Counted from the first letter of the stretch, positions 17,829 through 31,046 are shown. The stretch: 64,000 nucleotides of DNA from Corallococcus interemptor (GCF_003668875.1 NZ_RAWM01000027.1:1-64000), one strand, 5' to 3'. The notes: generated by a model from the letters alone, not told the origin. A program made the numbers and translations.

Positions 17829-18486
17829 CGTGCTCTCGCATCAACCAGGCGGCGAAGGTGTCGAAGGTCTCGCGGGCGCCCTGCACCACGGCCGCGTCGA
17901 AGGTCTCGGAGGCCGCCCGTTCGGACGCCTGGGTCAGGGCCGCGCCGAAGGCCCGCCACATGGGGCCCACCCGGTCGCCATAGGCCCTGAAGAAGGCGAA
18001 GTTCCCCACGCGCGCGTCCGGACCGAAGCGGCGCGTCAGGTGGCGCAGGATGAGCTGGCCGCCCAGCGTGGAGCCCTCCAGCACGTACGCGCCGCCCAGC
18101 GCCTCCGCCAGCCCCGTCAACGACGGCAGGGCAGTGGCGCGCGGCAGCCGCGCGAGCGAGGCCGTGTCATGCCCCATGGCGCGCAGGTCCTCTTCCAGGA
18201 GCGCCGTCTTCCAGCGCGACTCCAGCTCCAACGCCGGCTCCAGCGCCGCCAGGGGCCCGGCGAGCCGTGCCTCCACCGGCAGGTAGAAGCCATGGAAGGC
18301 TTCCAGCTGGCGCCGGTAGCCCTCGGGCGTCAGGTCCGCGTCCATCAGGCGCACCACGCCCTCCGTCCGCTCATGGTGGGGACGCGTCTCCGCCTTCAGT
18401 CGCCGCAGCAGGTCCAAGGTCCAGGGAGGATCGGGATCGACGCGGCGCGTGGAAAGAACCAATCGCGCTGAATGTTGGCCGTTCAT
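17809..18486 (-). CDS. bphO: Biliverdin-producing haem oxygenase
   Basis: A 225-residue soluble haem oxygenase that opens haem to biliverdin, the chromophore needed by the neighbouring phytochrome. The family's proximal-His region is visible near the N-terminus (LKAETRPHHERTEGV), followed by helices with FHGFYLPVEARL and, further on, AYVLEGSTLGGQLILRHL, the conserved segment that includes the distal Gly-rich helix. The Met at 18486 was chosen because upstream codons look non-coding. No clear ribosome site is present, and the inverted repeat just upstream overlaps the place where one would be. It is first in a four-gene operon with overlaps of 20, 4 and 4 bases. Confidence 0.9.
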   Translation of the reverse strand: MNGQHSARLVLSTRRVDPDPPWTLDLLRRLKAETRPHHERTEGVVRLMDADLTPEGYRRQLEAFHGFYLPVEARLAGPLAALEPALELESRWKTALLEEDLRAMGHDTASLARLPRATALPSLTGLAEALGGAYVLEGSTLGGQLILRHLTRRFGPDARVGNFAFFRAYGDRVGPMWRAFGAALTQASERAASETFDAAVVQGARETFDTFAAWLMREHDVPVRL

Positions 18487-18493
18487 CGCAGGC

Positions 18494-18508
18494 GACTGTT
18501 GACCAGTC
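18494..18508. promoter_or_regulatory. Short inverted repeat just before bphO
   Basis: GACTG and CAGTC arms flank a five-base TTGAC centre, eight bases upstream of the bphO start. It would overlap the translation-initiation or leader region of bphO and could be an operator or RNA structure. Five-base arms can arise by chance. Confidence 0.25.
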
Positions 18509-18583
18509 ACAGGTGCCCGTACCCGAGGGCGCACGCGGCGTGAGGCTTCACGGTGGGCCTGTTTCCCCGGCACCACTCCACGC

Positions 18584-18607
18584 GGTGACTCGACCCCCTG
18601 AGTCACC
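18584..18607. promoter_or_regulatory. Perfect 8-bp inverted repeat in the bphO-gltB divergent region
   Basis: GGTGACTC and GAGTCACC are perfect eight-base arms around an eight-base spacer, 87 bases upstream of gltB and 98 upstream of bphO. The position between two divergent start codons and the symmetry suit a dimeric repressor/activator operator. A hairpin reading is also possible. The binding protein is unknown. Confidence 0.45.
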
Positions 18608-18661
18608 CTGTCTTTACGGCCCGCGACACGCCGCGTTAGCCTGAGTGCTCAACAGCTTGGC

Positions 18662-18680
18662 TTCCCGCGTCATGCGGGAA
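18662..18680 (+). promoter_or_regulatory. Leader hairpin abutting the gltB ribosome site
   Basis: TTCCCGC and GCGGGAA form a perfect seven-base stem with a five-base loop. The 3' arm runs directly into the AAAGGGG ribosome site of gltB (18679-18685; ATG at 18694). In the mRNA this stem would partly hide the ribosome site, so it could modulate translation of glutamate synthase. Regulation is inferred only from position. Confidence 0.4.
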
Positions 18681-18693
18681 AGGGGTCCCGACG

Positions 18694-23265
<4,572 letters not shown>

Positions 23266-23268
23266 GCC

Positions 23269-24729
23269 ATGGGCAAGCCCACGGGTTTCATGGAGTGGCA
23301 GCGCGTGCCCGCGCCCAAGCGGGACAAGGTGGAGCGCCTGGAGGACTGGCGCGAATTGCACCTGCCGCTGGCGGCGGACGAGGCGAAGCGGCAGGCGGGG
23401 CGCTGCATGGACTGCGGCATCCCCTTCTGCCACCAGGGCTGTCCCCTGGGGAACCTCATCCCGGACTTCAACGACGCGGTGTACCGGGGCCAGTGGAAGG
23501 AGGCGTACCAGGTGCTCAGCCGCACCAACACCTTCCCGGAGTTCACCGGACGGCTGTGCCCCGCGCCGTGCGAGGCCGCGTGCGTGCTGGCCATCGACCG
23601 GGACGCGGTCACCATCGAGCAGATGGAGAAGGAGATCTCCGAACGCGCCTTCGCGGAGGGCTGGGTGAAGGCGAGGCCTCCGGCGCGCCGCACGGGCAAG
23701 CGCGTGGCGGTGGTGGGCTCCGGGCCCGCGGGCCTGGCGGCGGCGGCGCAGCTCAACGCCGCGGGACACAGCGTGACGGTGTACGAGAAGGACGCTCGCG
23801 CCGGAGGCCTGCTGCGCTACGGCATCCCGGACTTCAAGCTGGAGAAGGCGGTGCTGGACCGCCGGCTCGCGCTGATGGAGGCGGAGGGCATCGTCTTCCG
23901 CACGGGCGAGGACGCGTCCGTGACGCCGGGCTGGCGCGCGCTGCGCGAGCAGTACGACGGCGTGGTGCTGGCCCTGGGCGCGCGCAAGGCCCGCGAGCTG
24001 GACGTGCCGGGCCGCGAGCTGTCCGGCGTGCTGCAGGCCATGGACTACCTGGAGCACCAGAACCGCGTGGTGACGGCGGGCGCGGCGCCGGACGCGCGGC
24101 TGGAGGCGCGGGGCAAGCGGGTCATCATCCTGGGCGGCGGCGACACGGGCTCGGACTGCCTGGGCACGGCGCTGCGTCAGGGCGCCGCGAGCGTGATGCA
24201 GGTGGAGCTGCTCCCCGCGCCGCCGCAGGTGCGCGCGAAGGAGAACCCGTGGCCGCGCTGGCCGCTGGTGTTCCGTACGTCCACCAGCCAGGAGGAGGGC
24301 GGCGAGCGCGCCTTCGCGATGATGACGAAGCGGCTGGAGGGCGAGGACGGCCAGCTCCAGCGCCTGCACGCCGTCCGCGTGGAGGTGCAGCGCGAGCCGG
24401 GCGGCGCCGTGAAGCTGGTGGAGGTGCCGGGCTCCGAGCAGGTCTTCGAGGTGGACCTGCTGGTGCTGGCCATGGGCTTCACCGGCCCGAACACGGACCG
24501 GCTGGCGGAGGAGCTGGGCGTGGCGCTGTCGCCGCGCGGCACGGTGCGCGTGGACGCGAAGTTCGCCACCACCGCGGCGGGCGTGTACTGCGCGGGCGAC
24601 GCCAGCCGGGGCGCGAGCCTCATCGTCTGGGCGCTCGCGGACGGCCGTGAGGCGGCGCGCGCGCTGGACTCCTGGCTGTCCGGCACCGCCTCCGCGCTGC
24701 CCACGCGCGGACAGGACTGCGCCTTCTGA
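23269..24729 (+). CDS. gltD: Glutamate synthase small (NADPH-oxidising) subunit
   Basis: A 486-residue FAD/NADPH-binding subunit that feeds electrons to GltB. The N-terminal part has two Cys-rich clusters (CMDCGIPFCHQGCPLGN and CPAPCEAACVLAI) that bind 4Fe-4S centres. FAD binding is shown by GSGPAGLAAAAQLNAAGH and NADPH binding by ILGGGDTGSDCLG. The C-terminal FAD contact is GVYCAGDASRGASLIVWA. It begins three bases after the gltB stop, in the same operon, and the length is typical. A hairpin 26 bases after its stop probably ends the transcript. Confidence 0.96.
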   Translation: MGKPTGFMEWQRVPAPKRDKVERLEDWRELHLPLAADEAKRQAGRCMDCGIPFCHQGCPLGNLIPDFNDAVYRGQWKEAYQVLSRTNTFPEFTGRLCPAPCEAACVLAIDRDAVTIEQMEKEISERAFAEGWVKARPPARRTGKRVAVVGSGPAGLAAAAQLNAAGHSVTVYEKDARAGGLLRYGIPDFKLEKAVLDRRLALMEAEGIVFRTGEDASVTPGWRALREQYDGVVLALGARKARELDVPGRELSGVLQAMDYLEHQNRVVTAGAAPDARLEARGKRVIILGGGDTGSDCLGTALRQGAASVMQVELLPAPPQVRAKENPWPRWPLVFRTSTSQEEGGERAFAMMTKRLEGEDGQLQRLHAVRVEVQREPGGAVKLVEVPGSEQVFEVDLLVLAMGFTGPNTDRLAEELGVALSPRGTVRVDAKFATTAAGVYCAGDASRGASLIVWALADGREAARALDSWLSGTASALPTRGQDCAF

Positions 24730-24754
24730 CCCAGGCGCGTCGAGCTCCCGACAC

Positions 24755-24774
24755 GGCCCTCTTCCTGGAGGGCC
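24755..24774 (+). terminator. Terminator-like hairpin after gltD
   Basis: GGCCCTC pairs with GAGGGCC around a six-base loop, 25 bases past the gltD stop and before the convergent paralog gene. It lacks a T-run, as is common at this GC content, so termination is probable but not certain. Confidence 0.5.
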
Positions 24775-24823
24775 GATGGGGAGACACTCGACGGGCTACA
24801 TCGTCCATTCCCACTGCGCGCCG

Positions 24824-27010
24824 TCAGTGGACGAGGGCCGCGGGCGGCTGGAGGAAGTCGAGCGGCAGCTCCCGCGACTGCGCCTTGAAACCGCCGCGCG
24901 CCTCCAGCAACTGCTTCACCACGCCCACGTCGCGGATGGGGCCCACCGTGAGCCCCGGCTCGGGGGAGCCGGGCGGCAGGTCCAGGGGCACGCTCCCGGA
25001 CAGCGTCTCCATCCGGGACAGGTAGCCCGCATCCAGGCCGATGAACCAGCCGCACGTGGTGCAGCTGGCCAGCTCCTGGAGCCGCTGGTGCCGGCGCAGC
25101 AGGTCCGCGAACGGCCATGACGTCAACTGCGCCCCGAACTGCGCGTCCGGCACGACGTACATGAAGCCGCTGCCGCCACCCGTGAGGAACTTGGACAGCC
25201 GCGCCGGGATGCCCGACGTGGGACTGACGTGGGTGAAGGCCAGGTTGTCCGTGCCGGAGACGTCATTCGTCCCCGTGTCCTTGAAGTGACAGCCATTGCA
25301 GGTGTTCACGGAGAACTCCTTCCGCGCGCAGACCTCCGTGGCATCCGTGGGTGTCACGCTGAAGCCCTCCCAGTGGGTGGGAGGCCCCACCAGCGAGTTG
25401 GCGCCCACGAACGGTCTGCCATTGACGGCGCGAGGCATCGCGAAGCGCGCGGTGCACCGGGTGGAGACGGTCACCGGCTGCTCGACGCCGTTCTTGACGT
25501 GCGTGCGCACGAAGGCGTCGATGTCCGGGTCCGTCTGGGAGTCGTGGTTCGCGTCATCGGGGGTCCGCGCCATCGTGTGGACGCGCAGGAGTCCGTTGGA
25601 GGGTTTGTCCTTGCCGCTGACGGGGTTCTCGTCCGCCAGCCGGAACTCCCGCAGCTCCCACGGAAACCCCAGGGCGCTCTCGTTGGTGCGCAGCTGGTTG
25701 AGCGCGTTTCCATTGCCCTTCCCCGGAGCCCTTCCCCGCAGGACGACGCTCTGGGTCATCTGCTGGAGCTGCGCCTTGTAGGCCACGTTGAAGGAGCCGT
25801 ACGTCCCCAGCACCGCCCACTGCCGGGCCCAGGCGATGACCGGCGCGCACCCATCCCCTGGCACGCCGTACTCGAAGATGACGGTGAAGGGCTTGAGGTT
25901 GCACGTCGCCTCCGTGCCACCGCCCCACGGCGAGGGGCGCGTCAGCCCGAAGAGGAACCGCAGCTCCCCTGGGTCGCTCGGCTTGCCGTCGGAGTCCCGG
26001 ATGCCCGCCAGGTCGATGCGGTTGACGATGGCCAGCAGACGGAAGGGCGCGAGGTCCAGGTCCAGCGGCTTGCTCAGCGCCACCTCCCAGCGGCCCGTCG
26101 TGGGGTTCTGCTGGAGGGTGGACGTCGCGCCGCTCGCGGTGGCCCAGGGGGCAATCACTTCGTCATACATCTTGCGGCGCGCGGGCACCGTGTCGCCGTT
26201 GGCCTGGAAGTCATTGAGCCACAGCGACAACCAGCTCAGCACGAAGGCCTCTGGCCGCGCGCCGGAGCCCTGGGCCATCTCCCGCATCAGGTGCGCGAAG
26301 GTCCACACCCCGCCTTTGGTTCCCGCGCCGGTGCACGGGTCCCACGTGCGCGCCGGGTCCAGCACCACGGCCGGGTCGCGGATCATCAGCGTCCGCTCCC
26401 ACGAGGACTGGGTGGAGGCCGGCAGCAGGGGGCAGCTCGTGACCGGCACCTTGGAACCCCACCCGAAGGACTCCGCGTCCATGGGGAGCCCCTGGTAGCG
26501 GGCGACCGGGTGGCGGCCGTTGAAGAGGACCGTCTCCCGGGTGGTCGCGCCGAGCTCGCCCGAAGCCAGCCGGCGCTCATTCTCCTGACGGCGCTCCAGC
26601 TCCGAATCCGGGAGCCGCGCGAAGAGCGTGAAGAAGTCCGGGCCGGGGCTGGAGGGAATCGCGCCCAGCCGGGCCAGCGTGTCGGAGTGGAACAGGACCG
26701 TGGGCCGCGCCGGGTCTCCCTCCACGCGCACGAGGCTGTCCGAAAGCAGCGGATTCACCGGGGGCGGCAGCTTCACGTGCACCGCCGTCGTCTCTCCCAG
26801 GGCGGTGGGCCGCGCCAGCTTCTGGGCGAAGGTGCTGGCGACGGACGCACCGTCCACGAAGGGCAGCGCGTCCAGGCTCGTGGTGTCCCCCCGGGACGCC
26901 TCCGCGGCGTCCTGACGCCCGGGCTCCTGTACCGGCTCCTTCGCGCAACCGCTCACCGCCAGCACGGCTCCCAGGACGGCGATTCTCAACTCCTCGCACT
27001 TCCGAAACAT
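24824..27010 (-). CDS. CxxCH-containing lipoprotein, tandem paralog 1
   Basis: A 728-residue lipoprotein with a short signal (IAVLGAVLAVSGC, Cys about 20), a Glu/Ala linker and a long globular body of unknown fold. Visible blocks include HVKLPPPVNPLLSDSLVRV, LLAIVNRIDLAGI and FTVIFEYGVPGDGC. Near the C-terminus NTCNGCHFKDTGTND carries Cys571, Cys574 and His575, a c-type haem-like motif, followed by another Cys pair in SCTTCGW. The ATG at 27010 has a GGGGGAA ribosome site; the frame continues upstream but is non-coding in character. It lies between gltD and its own duplicate. The family is not recognised; export and possible haem binding are inferred. The copies share a nearly identical internal tract. 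Confidence 0.85.
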   Translation of the reverse strand: MFRKCEELRIAVLGAVLAVSGCAKEPVQEPGRQDAAEASRGDTTSLDALPFVDGASVASTFAQKLARPTALGETTAVHVKLPPPVNPLLSDSLVRVEGDPARPTVLFHSDTLARLGAIPSSPGPDFFTLFARLPDSELERRQENERRLASGELGATTRETVLFNGRHPVARYQGLPMDAESFGWGSKVPVTSCPLLPASTQSSWERTLMIRDPAVVLDPARTWDPCTGAGTKGGVWTFAHLMREMAQGSGARPEAFVLSWLSLWLNDFQANGDTVPARRKMYDEVIAPWATASGATSTLQQNPTTGRWEVALSKPLDLDLAPFRLLAIVNRIDLAGIRDSDGKPSDPGELRFLFGLTRPSPWGGGTEATCNLKPFTVIFEYGVPGDGCAPVIAWARQWAVLGTYGSFNVAYKAQLQQMTQSVVLRGRAPGKGNGNALNQLRTNESALGFPWELREFRLADENPVSGKDKPSNGLLRVHTMARTPDDANHDSQTDPDIDAFVRTHVKNGVEQPVTVSTRCTARFAMPRAVNGRPFVGANSLVGPPTHWEGFSVTPTDATEVCARKEFSVNTCNGCHFKDTGTNDVSGTDNLAFTHVSPTSGIPARLSKFLTGGGSGFMYVVPDAQFGAQLTSWPFADLLRRHQRLQELASCTTCGWFIGLDAGYLSRMETLSGSVPLDLPPGSPEPGLTVGPIRDVGVVKQLLEARGGFKAQSRELPLDFLQPPAALVH
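26003..26248 (-). repeat. Near-identical tract, copy 1 (gene-conversion candidate)
   Basis: This 246-base stretch inside paralog 1 matches 28419-28664 in paralog 2 with only two differences that I can find, whereas sequence immediately on both sides has diverged clearly. The two tracts are 2416 bases apart, equal to the duplication unit. Confidence 0.85.
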
Positions 27011-27239
27011 ACATTTCCCCCGGCAATGCCAGCCTTTGCATGGACTGGCTGGCATTGACTCAACGTCGCGGGGATGAAGGGCGCGCACGGACGTCCAATC
27101 CCAGACGGGCCGCAGTCCGGCCCCGGACAGGGCGCTGCCCACTCGAATGATCCGCGAGGTCCGCGCCCATTCCCTTCCCGACAGGCTCACGGCCTCGCGG
27201 GGTCCACACACTTGGAGGCCCAACGCATCACGAGGCCCG

Positions 27240-29441
27240 TCAGTGGACGCGGGCCGCGGGCGGTTCAATGAAGTCGAGCGGCAGCTCCCGAGGCTTCATC
27301 CTGAAGTCGGGGCGCAGCTCCAACAGCTGCTTCACCACGCCCACATCGCGGATGGGGCCCACCCTGAGCGACGTCGCGGGCGAGCCGGGCGGCAGGTCCA
27401 GGGGCACGTTCCCTGCGATGGCCTCCATCCGGTTGAGGTAGCCCGCGTCCAGGTCGATGAACCAGCCGCAGGGGGAGCAATGGGCCAGCTCCTGGAGCCG
27501 CTGGTGGCGGCGCAGCAGGTCCGCGAACGGCCACGACGTCACCTGCGCTCCAAACTGGGCGTCCGGCACGACGTACATGAAGCCCTCGCCCCCACCCGTG
27601 AGGAATTTGGACTGCCGGGCCGGGATGCCGGACGTGGGGCTGACGTGCGTGAAGGCCAGGTTGTCCACGCCCGTGAAGTCGTTGGTGCCCGTGTCCTTGA
27701 AGTGACAGCCATTGCAGGTGTTGCTGGAGAACTCCTTCCGCGCGCAGACCTCCGTGGCGCTGGTGGAGACCGCGGTGACAGCCTCCCAGTGGGTGGGCGG
27801 CACCACCAGCGAGTTGGCGCCCAGGAAGGGCCTGCCATCCATCTCACGAGGCACCGTGAAGCGGGCGGTGCAGTGGGTGGGGACGGCGACCGGCTGCTCG
27901 ACGCCGTTCTTGACGAGCGTGCGCACGAAGAAGTCCACGTCGGGGTCCGTCCGGAAGTCGTGGGTCGCGTCATCCGGGGTCAGCGCCAGCGTGTGGACGC
28001 GCAGCAGCCCGTTGGAGGGGAGGTTCCTGCCGGTGCCGGGGTCCTCGTCCGCCAGGTGGAACTCCCGCAGCTCCCATGGGAATGCCAGCGCCACCTCGTT
28101 GGTGCGGATCTGATTGAGCGCGTTGCCGTTTCCCTTGCCCGGCGCCCGTCCCCGCCGGACGCCCCCCTCCGTCATCTGCTGGAGCCGCGACCGGTAGGCT
28201 TCATCGAAGGTGGAGGACAGGCCCAACCCCACCCACTGCCGCGCCCAGCGGGTGAGGGCCTTGCACCCCTGGCCCGGCACGCCGTACTCGAAGATGACGG
28301 TGAAGGGCTTGAGGTTGCACGTCGCCTCCGTGCCACCACCCCACGGCGAGGGGCGCGTCAGCCCGAAGACGAACCGCAGCTCGCCGGGGGTGGAGGACCG
28401 GCCTCCGTATTCCGGGCTGCCCGCCAGGTCGATGCGGTTGACGATGGCCAGCAGACGGAAGGGCGCGAGGTCCAGGTCCAGCGGCCTGCTCAGCGCCACC
28501 TCCCAGCGGCCCGTCGTGGGGTTCTGCTGGAGGGTGGACGTCGCGCCGCTCGCGGTGGCCCAGGGGGCAATCACTTCGTCATACATCTTGCGGCGCGCGG
28601 GCACCGTGTCGCCGTTGGCCTGGAAGTCATTGAGCCACAGCGACAGCCAGCTCAGCACGAAGGCTTCCGGGAGTGCGCCAGAGCCCTGGGCCATCTCCCG
28701 CATCAGGTGCGCGAAGGTCCACATCCCGCCCTTCGTCCCCGCGCCAGTGCACGGGTCCCACGTGCGCGCAGGGTCCAGCACCACGGCCGGGTCGCGGATC
28801 ATCAGCGTCCGCTCCCACCAGGCCTGGGTGGAGACCGGCACCCATGGGCACGTCGTCTGGGGCACGAGCGCGCCGTGCGCGAAGGCGTCCGCGTCCATGG
28901 GGAGCCCTTCGTAACGGGCAGCCGGGTGGCGGCCGTTGAACAGGACGGTCTCCCGGCCAGGCATCCCGAACTCGCCCGAGGCCAGCCGTCGCTCGTTCTC
29001 CTCGCGGCGCTCCAGCTCCGAGTCCGGGAGCCGCGCGAAGAGCGTGAAGAAGTCCGGGCCAGGGCTGGAGCGGACCGCGCCCAGCCGCTCCAGGGTGTCG
29101 GAGTGGAACAGGACCGTGGGCCGTGCGGGGTCTCCCACCACGCGCACGAGGCTGTTGGTGAGCCCCCGGTTGGCGGGCGGCGGCAGCTTCACGTGCACCG
29201 CCGTCGTCTCCCCCAGCGCCGTGGGCCTTTTCAGCGTCTGGGCGAAGACGTCCACGACGGACGCGCCCGGTACGGCGGGCAGCTCCGCCAGGCGGGCGGT
29301 GCGTCCTGGACCGGACTGCATGCCCGCCGGCGCCTCCTGCACTGGCGGCGGCGGCGCGGACGCGGGCTCCTTCGAGCAGCCCCCCACCGCGAGCACGATT
29401 CCCAGGACACCGATTCTCAATTCATTGCATTTTTGAGACAT
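27240..29441 (-). CDS. CxxCH-containing lipoprotein, tandem paralog 2
   Basis: A 733-residue lipoprotein paralogous along its whole length to the neighbour downstream on the same strand. The signal (IGVLGIVLAVGGC) precedes a Pro-rich linker that differs from copy 1. The C-terminal haem-like motif NTCNGCHFKDTGTND is kept (Cys576, Cys579, His580), but the second pair CTTC of copy 1 is changed to CSPC. The ATG at 29441 has a GGGGGAG ribosome site. Both copies also share similar sequence upstream of their starts and across their 3' ends, so the unit was duplicated as gene plus promoter. The function is unknown. Confidence 0.85.
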   Translation of the reverse strand: MSQKCNELRIGVLGIVLAVGGCSKEPASAPPPPVQEAPAGMQSGPGRTARLAELPAVPGASVVDVFAQTLKRPTALGETTAVHVKLPPPANRGLTNSLVRVVGDPARPTVLFHSDTLERLGAVRSSPGPDFFTLFARLPDSELERREENERRLASGEFGMPGRETVLFNGRHPAARYEGLPMDADAFAHGALVPQTTCPWVPVSTQAWWERTLMIRDPAVVLDPARTWDPCTGAGTKGGMWTFAHLMREMAQGSGALPEAFVLSWLSLWLNDFQANGDTVPARRKMYDEVIAPWATASGATSTLQQNPTTGRWEVALSRPLDLDLAPFRLLAIVNRIDLAGSPEYGGRSSTPGELRFVFGLTRPSPWGGGTEATCNLKPFTVIFEYGVPGQGCKALTRWARQWVGLGLSSTFDEAYRSRLQQMTEGGVRRGRAPGKGNGNALNQIRTNEVALAFPWELREFHLADEDPGTGRNLPSNGLLRVHTLALTPDDATHDFRTDPDVDFFVRTLVKNGVEQPVAVPTHCTARFTVPREMDGRPFLGANSLVVPPTHWEAVTAVSTSATEVCARKEFSSNTCNGCHFKDTGTNDFTGVDNLAFTHVSPTSGIPARQSKFLTGGGEGFMYVVPDAQFGAQVTSWPFADLLRRHQRLQELAHCSPCGWFIDLDAGYLNRMEAIAGNVPLDLPPGSPATSLRVGPIRDVGVVKQLLELRPDFRMKPRELPLDFIEPPAARVH
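28419..28664 (-). repeat. Near-identical tract, copy 2 (gene-conversion candidate)
   Basis: Partner of 26003-26248. The two stretches differ at two positions that I can find, including hardly any third-codon changes, while flanking codons differ freely. A shorter second tract, around 25860-25952 and 28276-28368, is also almost identical. Confidence 0.85.
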
Positions 29442-29620
29442 GCGCTCCCCCCACGCGAAGCGACAGCCCCGTCATCCGATGACGGTCCTTGTCTCAACGC
29501 CGAGGGCGCGCATGCATGACCGGAGGCCCACCGCACGGCAGGTCGCAGTCAGGCCCCGGACAGGGCGATGCCCGCGTGAATGATCAGCGGGCACCGCGCG
29601 CATCCCCTTCCCGACAGGTT

Positions 29621-29635
29621 CCCCGCCTCGCGGGG
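29621..29635 (-). terminator. Hairpin downstream of amtB
   Basis: CCCCGC and GCGGGG pair perfectly around a three-base loop, 23 bases beyond the amtB stop on the minus strand. It can act as a compact terminator for amtB. The corresponding place upstream of paralog 1 (near 27195) has a disrupted version. Confidence 0.4.
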
Positions 29636-29657
29636 TCCGCACGCCTGGGCCCCGGCT

Positions 29658-31046
29658 TTACGCGGGCACGGGCGCCACGGGCTCCGGCGAAGCGGCGTGC
29701 TCCGGGACGGAGGGCGCGGGCGGCGTGGGCACGGCGAGCGCGGCGGTGGGGACCTCGCCCACGGTCTCGCCGTGCTGGCTCAGGTCCAGGCCCAGTTCCT
29801 CCTGCTCACGGGTGACGCGCAGCGGGACGATGCGGTCCACGAGCTTGTAGAGCAGGTACGAGCCCACGAAGGAGAAGACGGAGACGACGGCCAGCGCCAG
29901 CATGTGCATGAGGAAGGTGCGCGTGGTGCCGTGGATGAGGCCCACGTCCTTGGCGAGCACGCCGGTGAGAATCATCCCGACGATGCCGCCCAGGCCGTGG
30001 CAGGGGAACACGTCCAGCGTGTCGTCCAGGGCGGTGCGGCTCTTGAAGTGCACGGCGGCGTTGCTGACGAAGCTGGCGACCAGGCCCACCACGATGCTCT
30101 GCCCCACGGTGATGAAGCCCGCGGCGGGCGTGACGGCGACCAGGCCCACCACCGCGCCCACGCAGGCGCCCATGGCGCTGGGCTTGCGGCCGCGCAGCCA
30201 GTCAAAGGCGATCCACCCGAGCATCGCGGCGGCGGAGGCGGTGTTGGTGGTGGCGAAGGCCAGCGTGGCCAGGGACGACGCGGACAGGGCGGAGCCCGCG
30301 TTGAAGCCGAACCAGCCGAACCACAGCATGCCCGTGCCGAGCATCACGAAGGGCACGTTGGCGGGAGCGTGCGTGGCGTGCGTCAGGTGCACCTGGCGGC
30401 GGCCGAGCACGATGGCGCCCGCGAGCGCGGCGAGGCCCGCGGACATGTGCACCACGGTGCCGCCGGCGAAGTCGAGCACGCCCCACTGGCGCAGGAAGCC
30501 CTCGGGGTGCCACGTCCAGTGGGCGAGCGGCGCGTAGATGAAGAGGCTGAAGAGCACCATGAAGAGCAGGTACGCCTTGAAGCGCACGCGCTCCGCGAAC
30601 GCGCCGGTGATGAGCGCCGGGGTGATGATGGCGAACTTGAGCTGGAAGAGCGCGAAGAGCAGCAGCGGCACGGTGGGCGCCAGGTCCGGGTGCGTCTCAC
30701 CGCCCACGCCGCTGAACATGAAGAAGGTGCGCGGGTCGCCGATGAAGCCGTGGAAGCTGTCGCCGAAGCACAGGCTGAAGCCCACCACGACCCAGAGCAC
30801 GCTGATGACGGCCATGGCGATGAAGCTCTGCATCAGCGTGGAGACGACGTTCTTCAGCCGCACCATGCCGCCGTAGAAGAACGACAGGCCGGGCGTCATC
30901 AGCAGCACCAGCGCTGTGGCGGTGAGCAGCCACGCGGTGTCCGCCGGGTTGATGGGACCGCCCTGCTTCACCTGCGCCGCCGGGGTCACCAGCAGGCCCG
31001 CCACCCCCACCGCCACCAGCAGGACCATCGCCATCCACTTCTGCAT
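29658..31046 (-). CDS. amtB: Ammonium transporter
   Basis: A 462-residue ammonium channel/transporter with an N-terminal signal-like segment and about eleven membrane helices. The Amt signature is clear: DFAGGTVVHMSAGLAALAGA with the first pore His, and CHGLGGIVGMILTGV with the second. The extended periplasmic start (AAQVKQGGPINPADTAWLL) and Pro/Ala-rich cytoplasmic tail are usual for proteobacterial AmtB. The location beside gltBD fits ammonium uptake feeding glutamate synthesis. The usual PII partner glnK is not adjacent, which is atypical. A sigma-70-like promoter (31079-31107) lies in an AT-rich stretch upstream, and an AGAGG ribosome site precedes the ATG. Confidence 0.95.
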   Translation of the reverse strand: MQKWMAMVLLVAVGVAGLLVTPAAQVKQGGPINPADTAWLLTATALVLLMTPGLSFFYGGMVRLKNVVSTLMQSFIAMAVISVLWVVVGFSLCFGDSFHGFIGDPRTFFMFSGVGGETHPDLAPTVPLLLFALFQLKFAIITPALITGAFAERVRFKAYLLFMVLFSLFIYAPLAHWTWHPEGFLRQWGVLDFAGGTVVHMSAGLAALAGAIVLGRRQVHLTHATHAPANVPFVMLGTGMLWFGWFGFNAGSALSASSLATLAFATTNTASAAAMLGWIAFDWLRGRKPSAMGACVGAVVGLVAVTPAAGFITVGQSIVVGLVASFVSNAAVHFKSRTALDDTLDVFPCHGLGGIVGMILTGVLAKDVGLIHGTTRTFLMHMLALAVVSVFSFVGSYLLYKLVDRIVPLRVTREQEELGLDLSQHGETVGEVPTAALAVPTPPAPSVPEHAASPEPVAPVPA

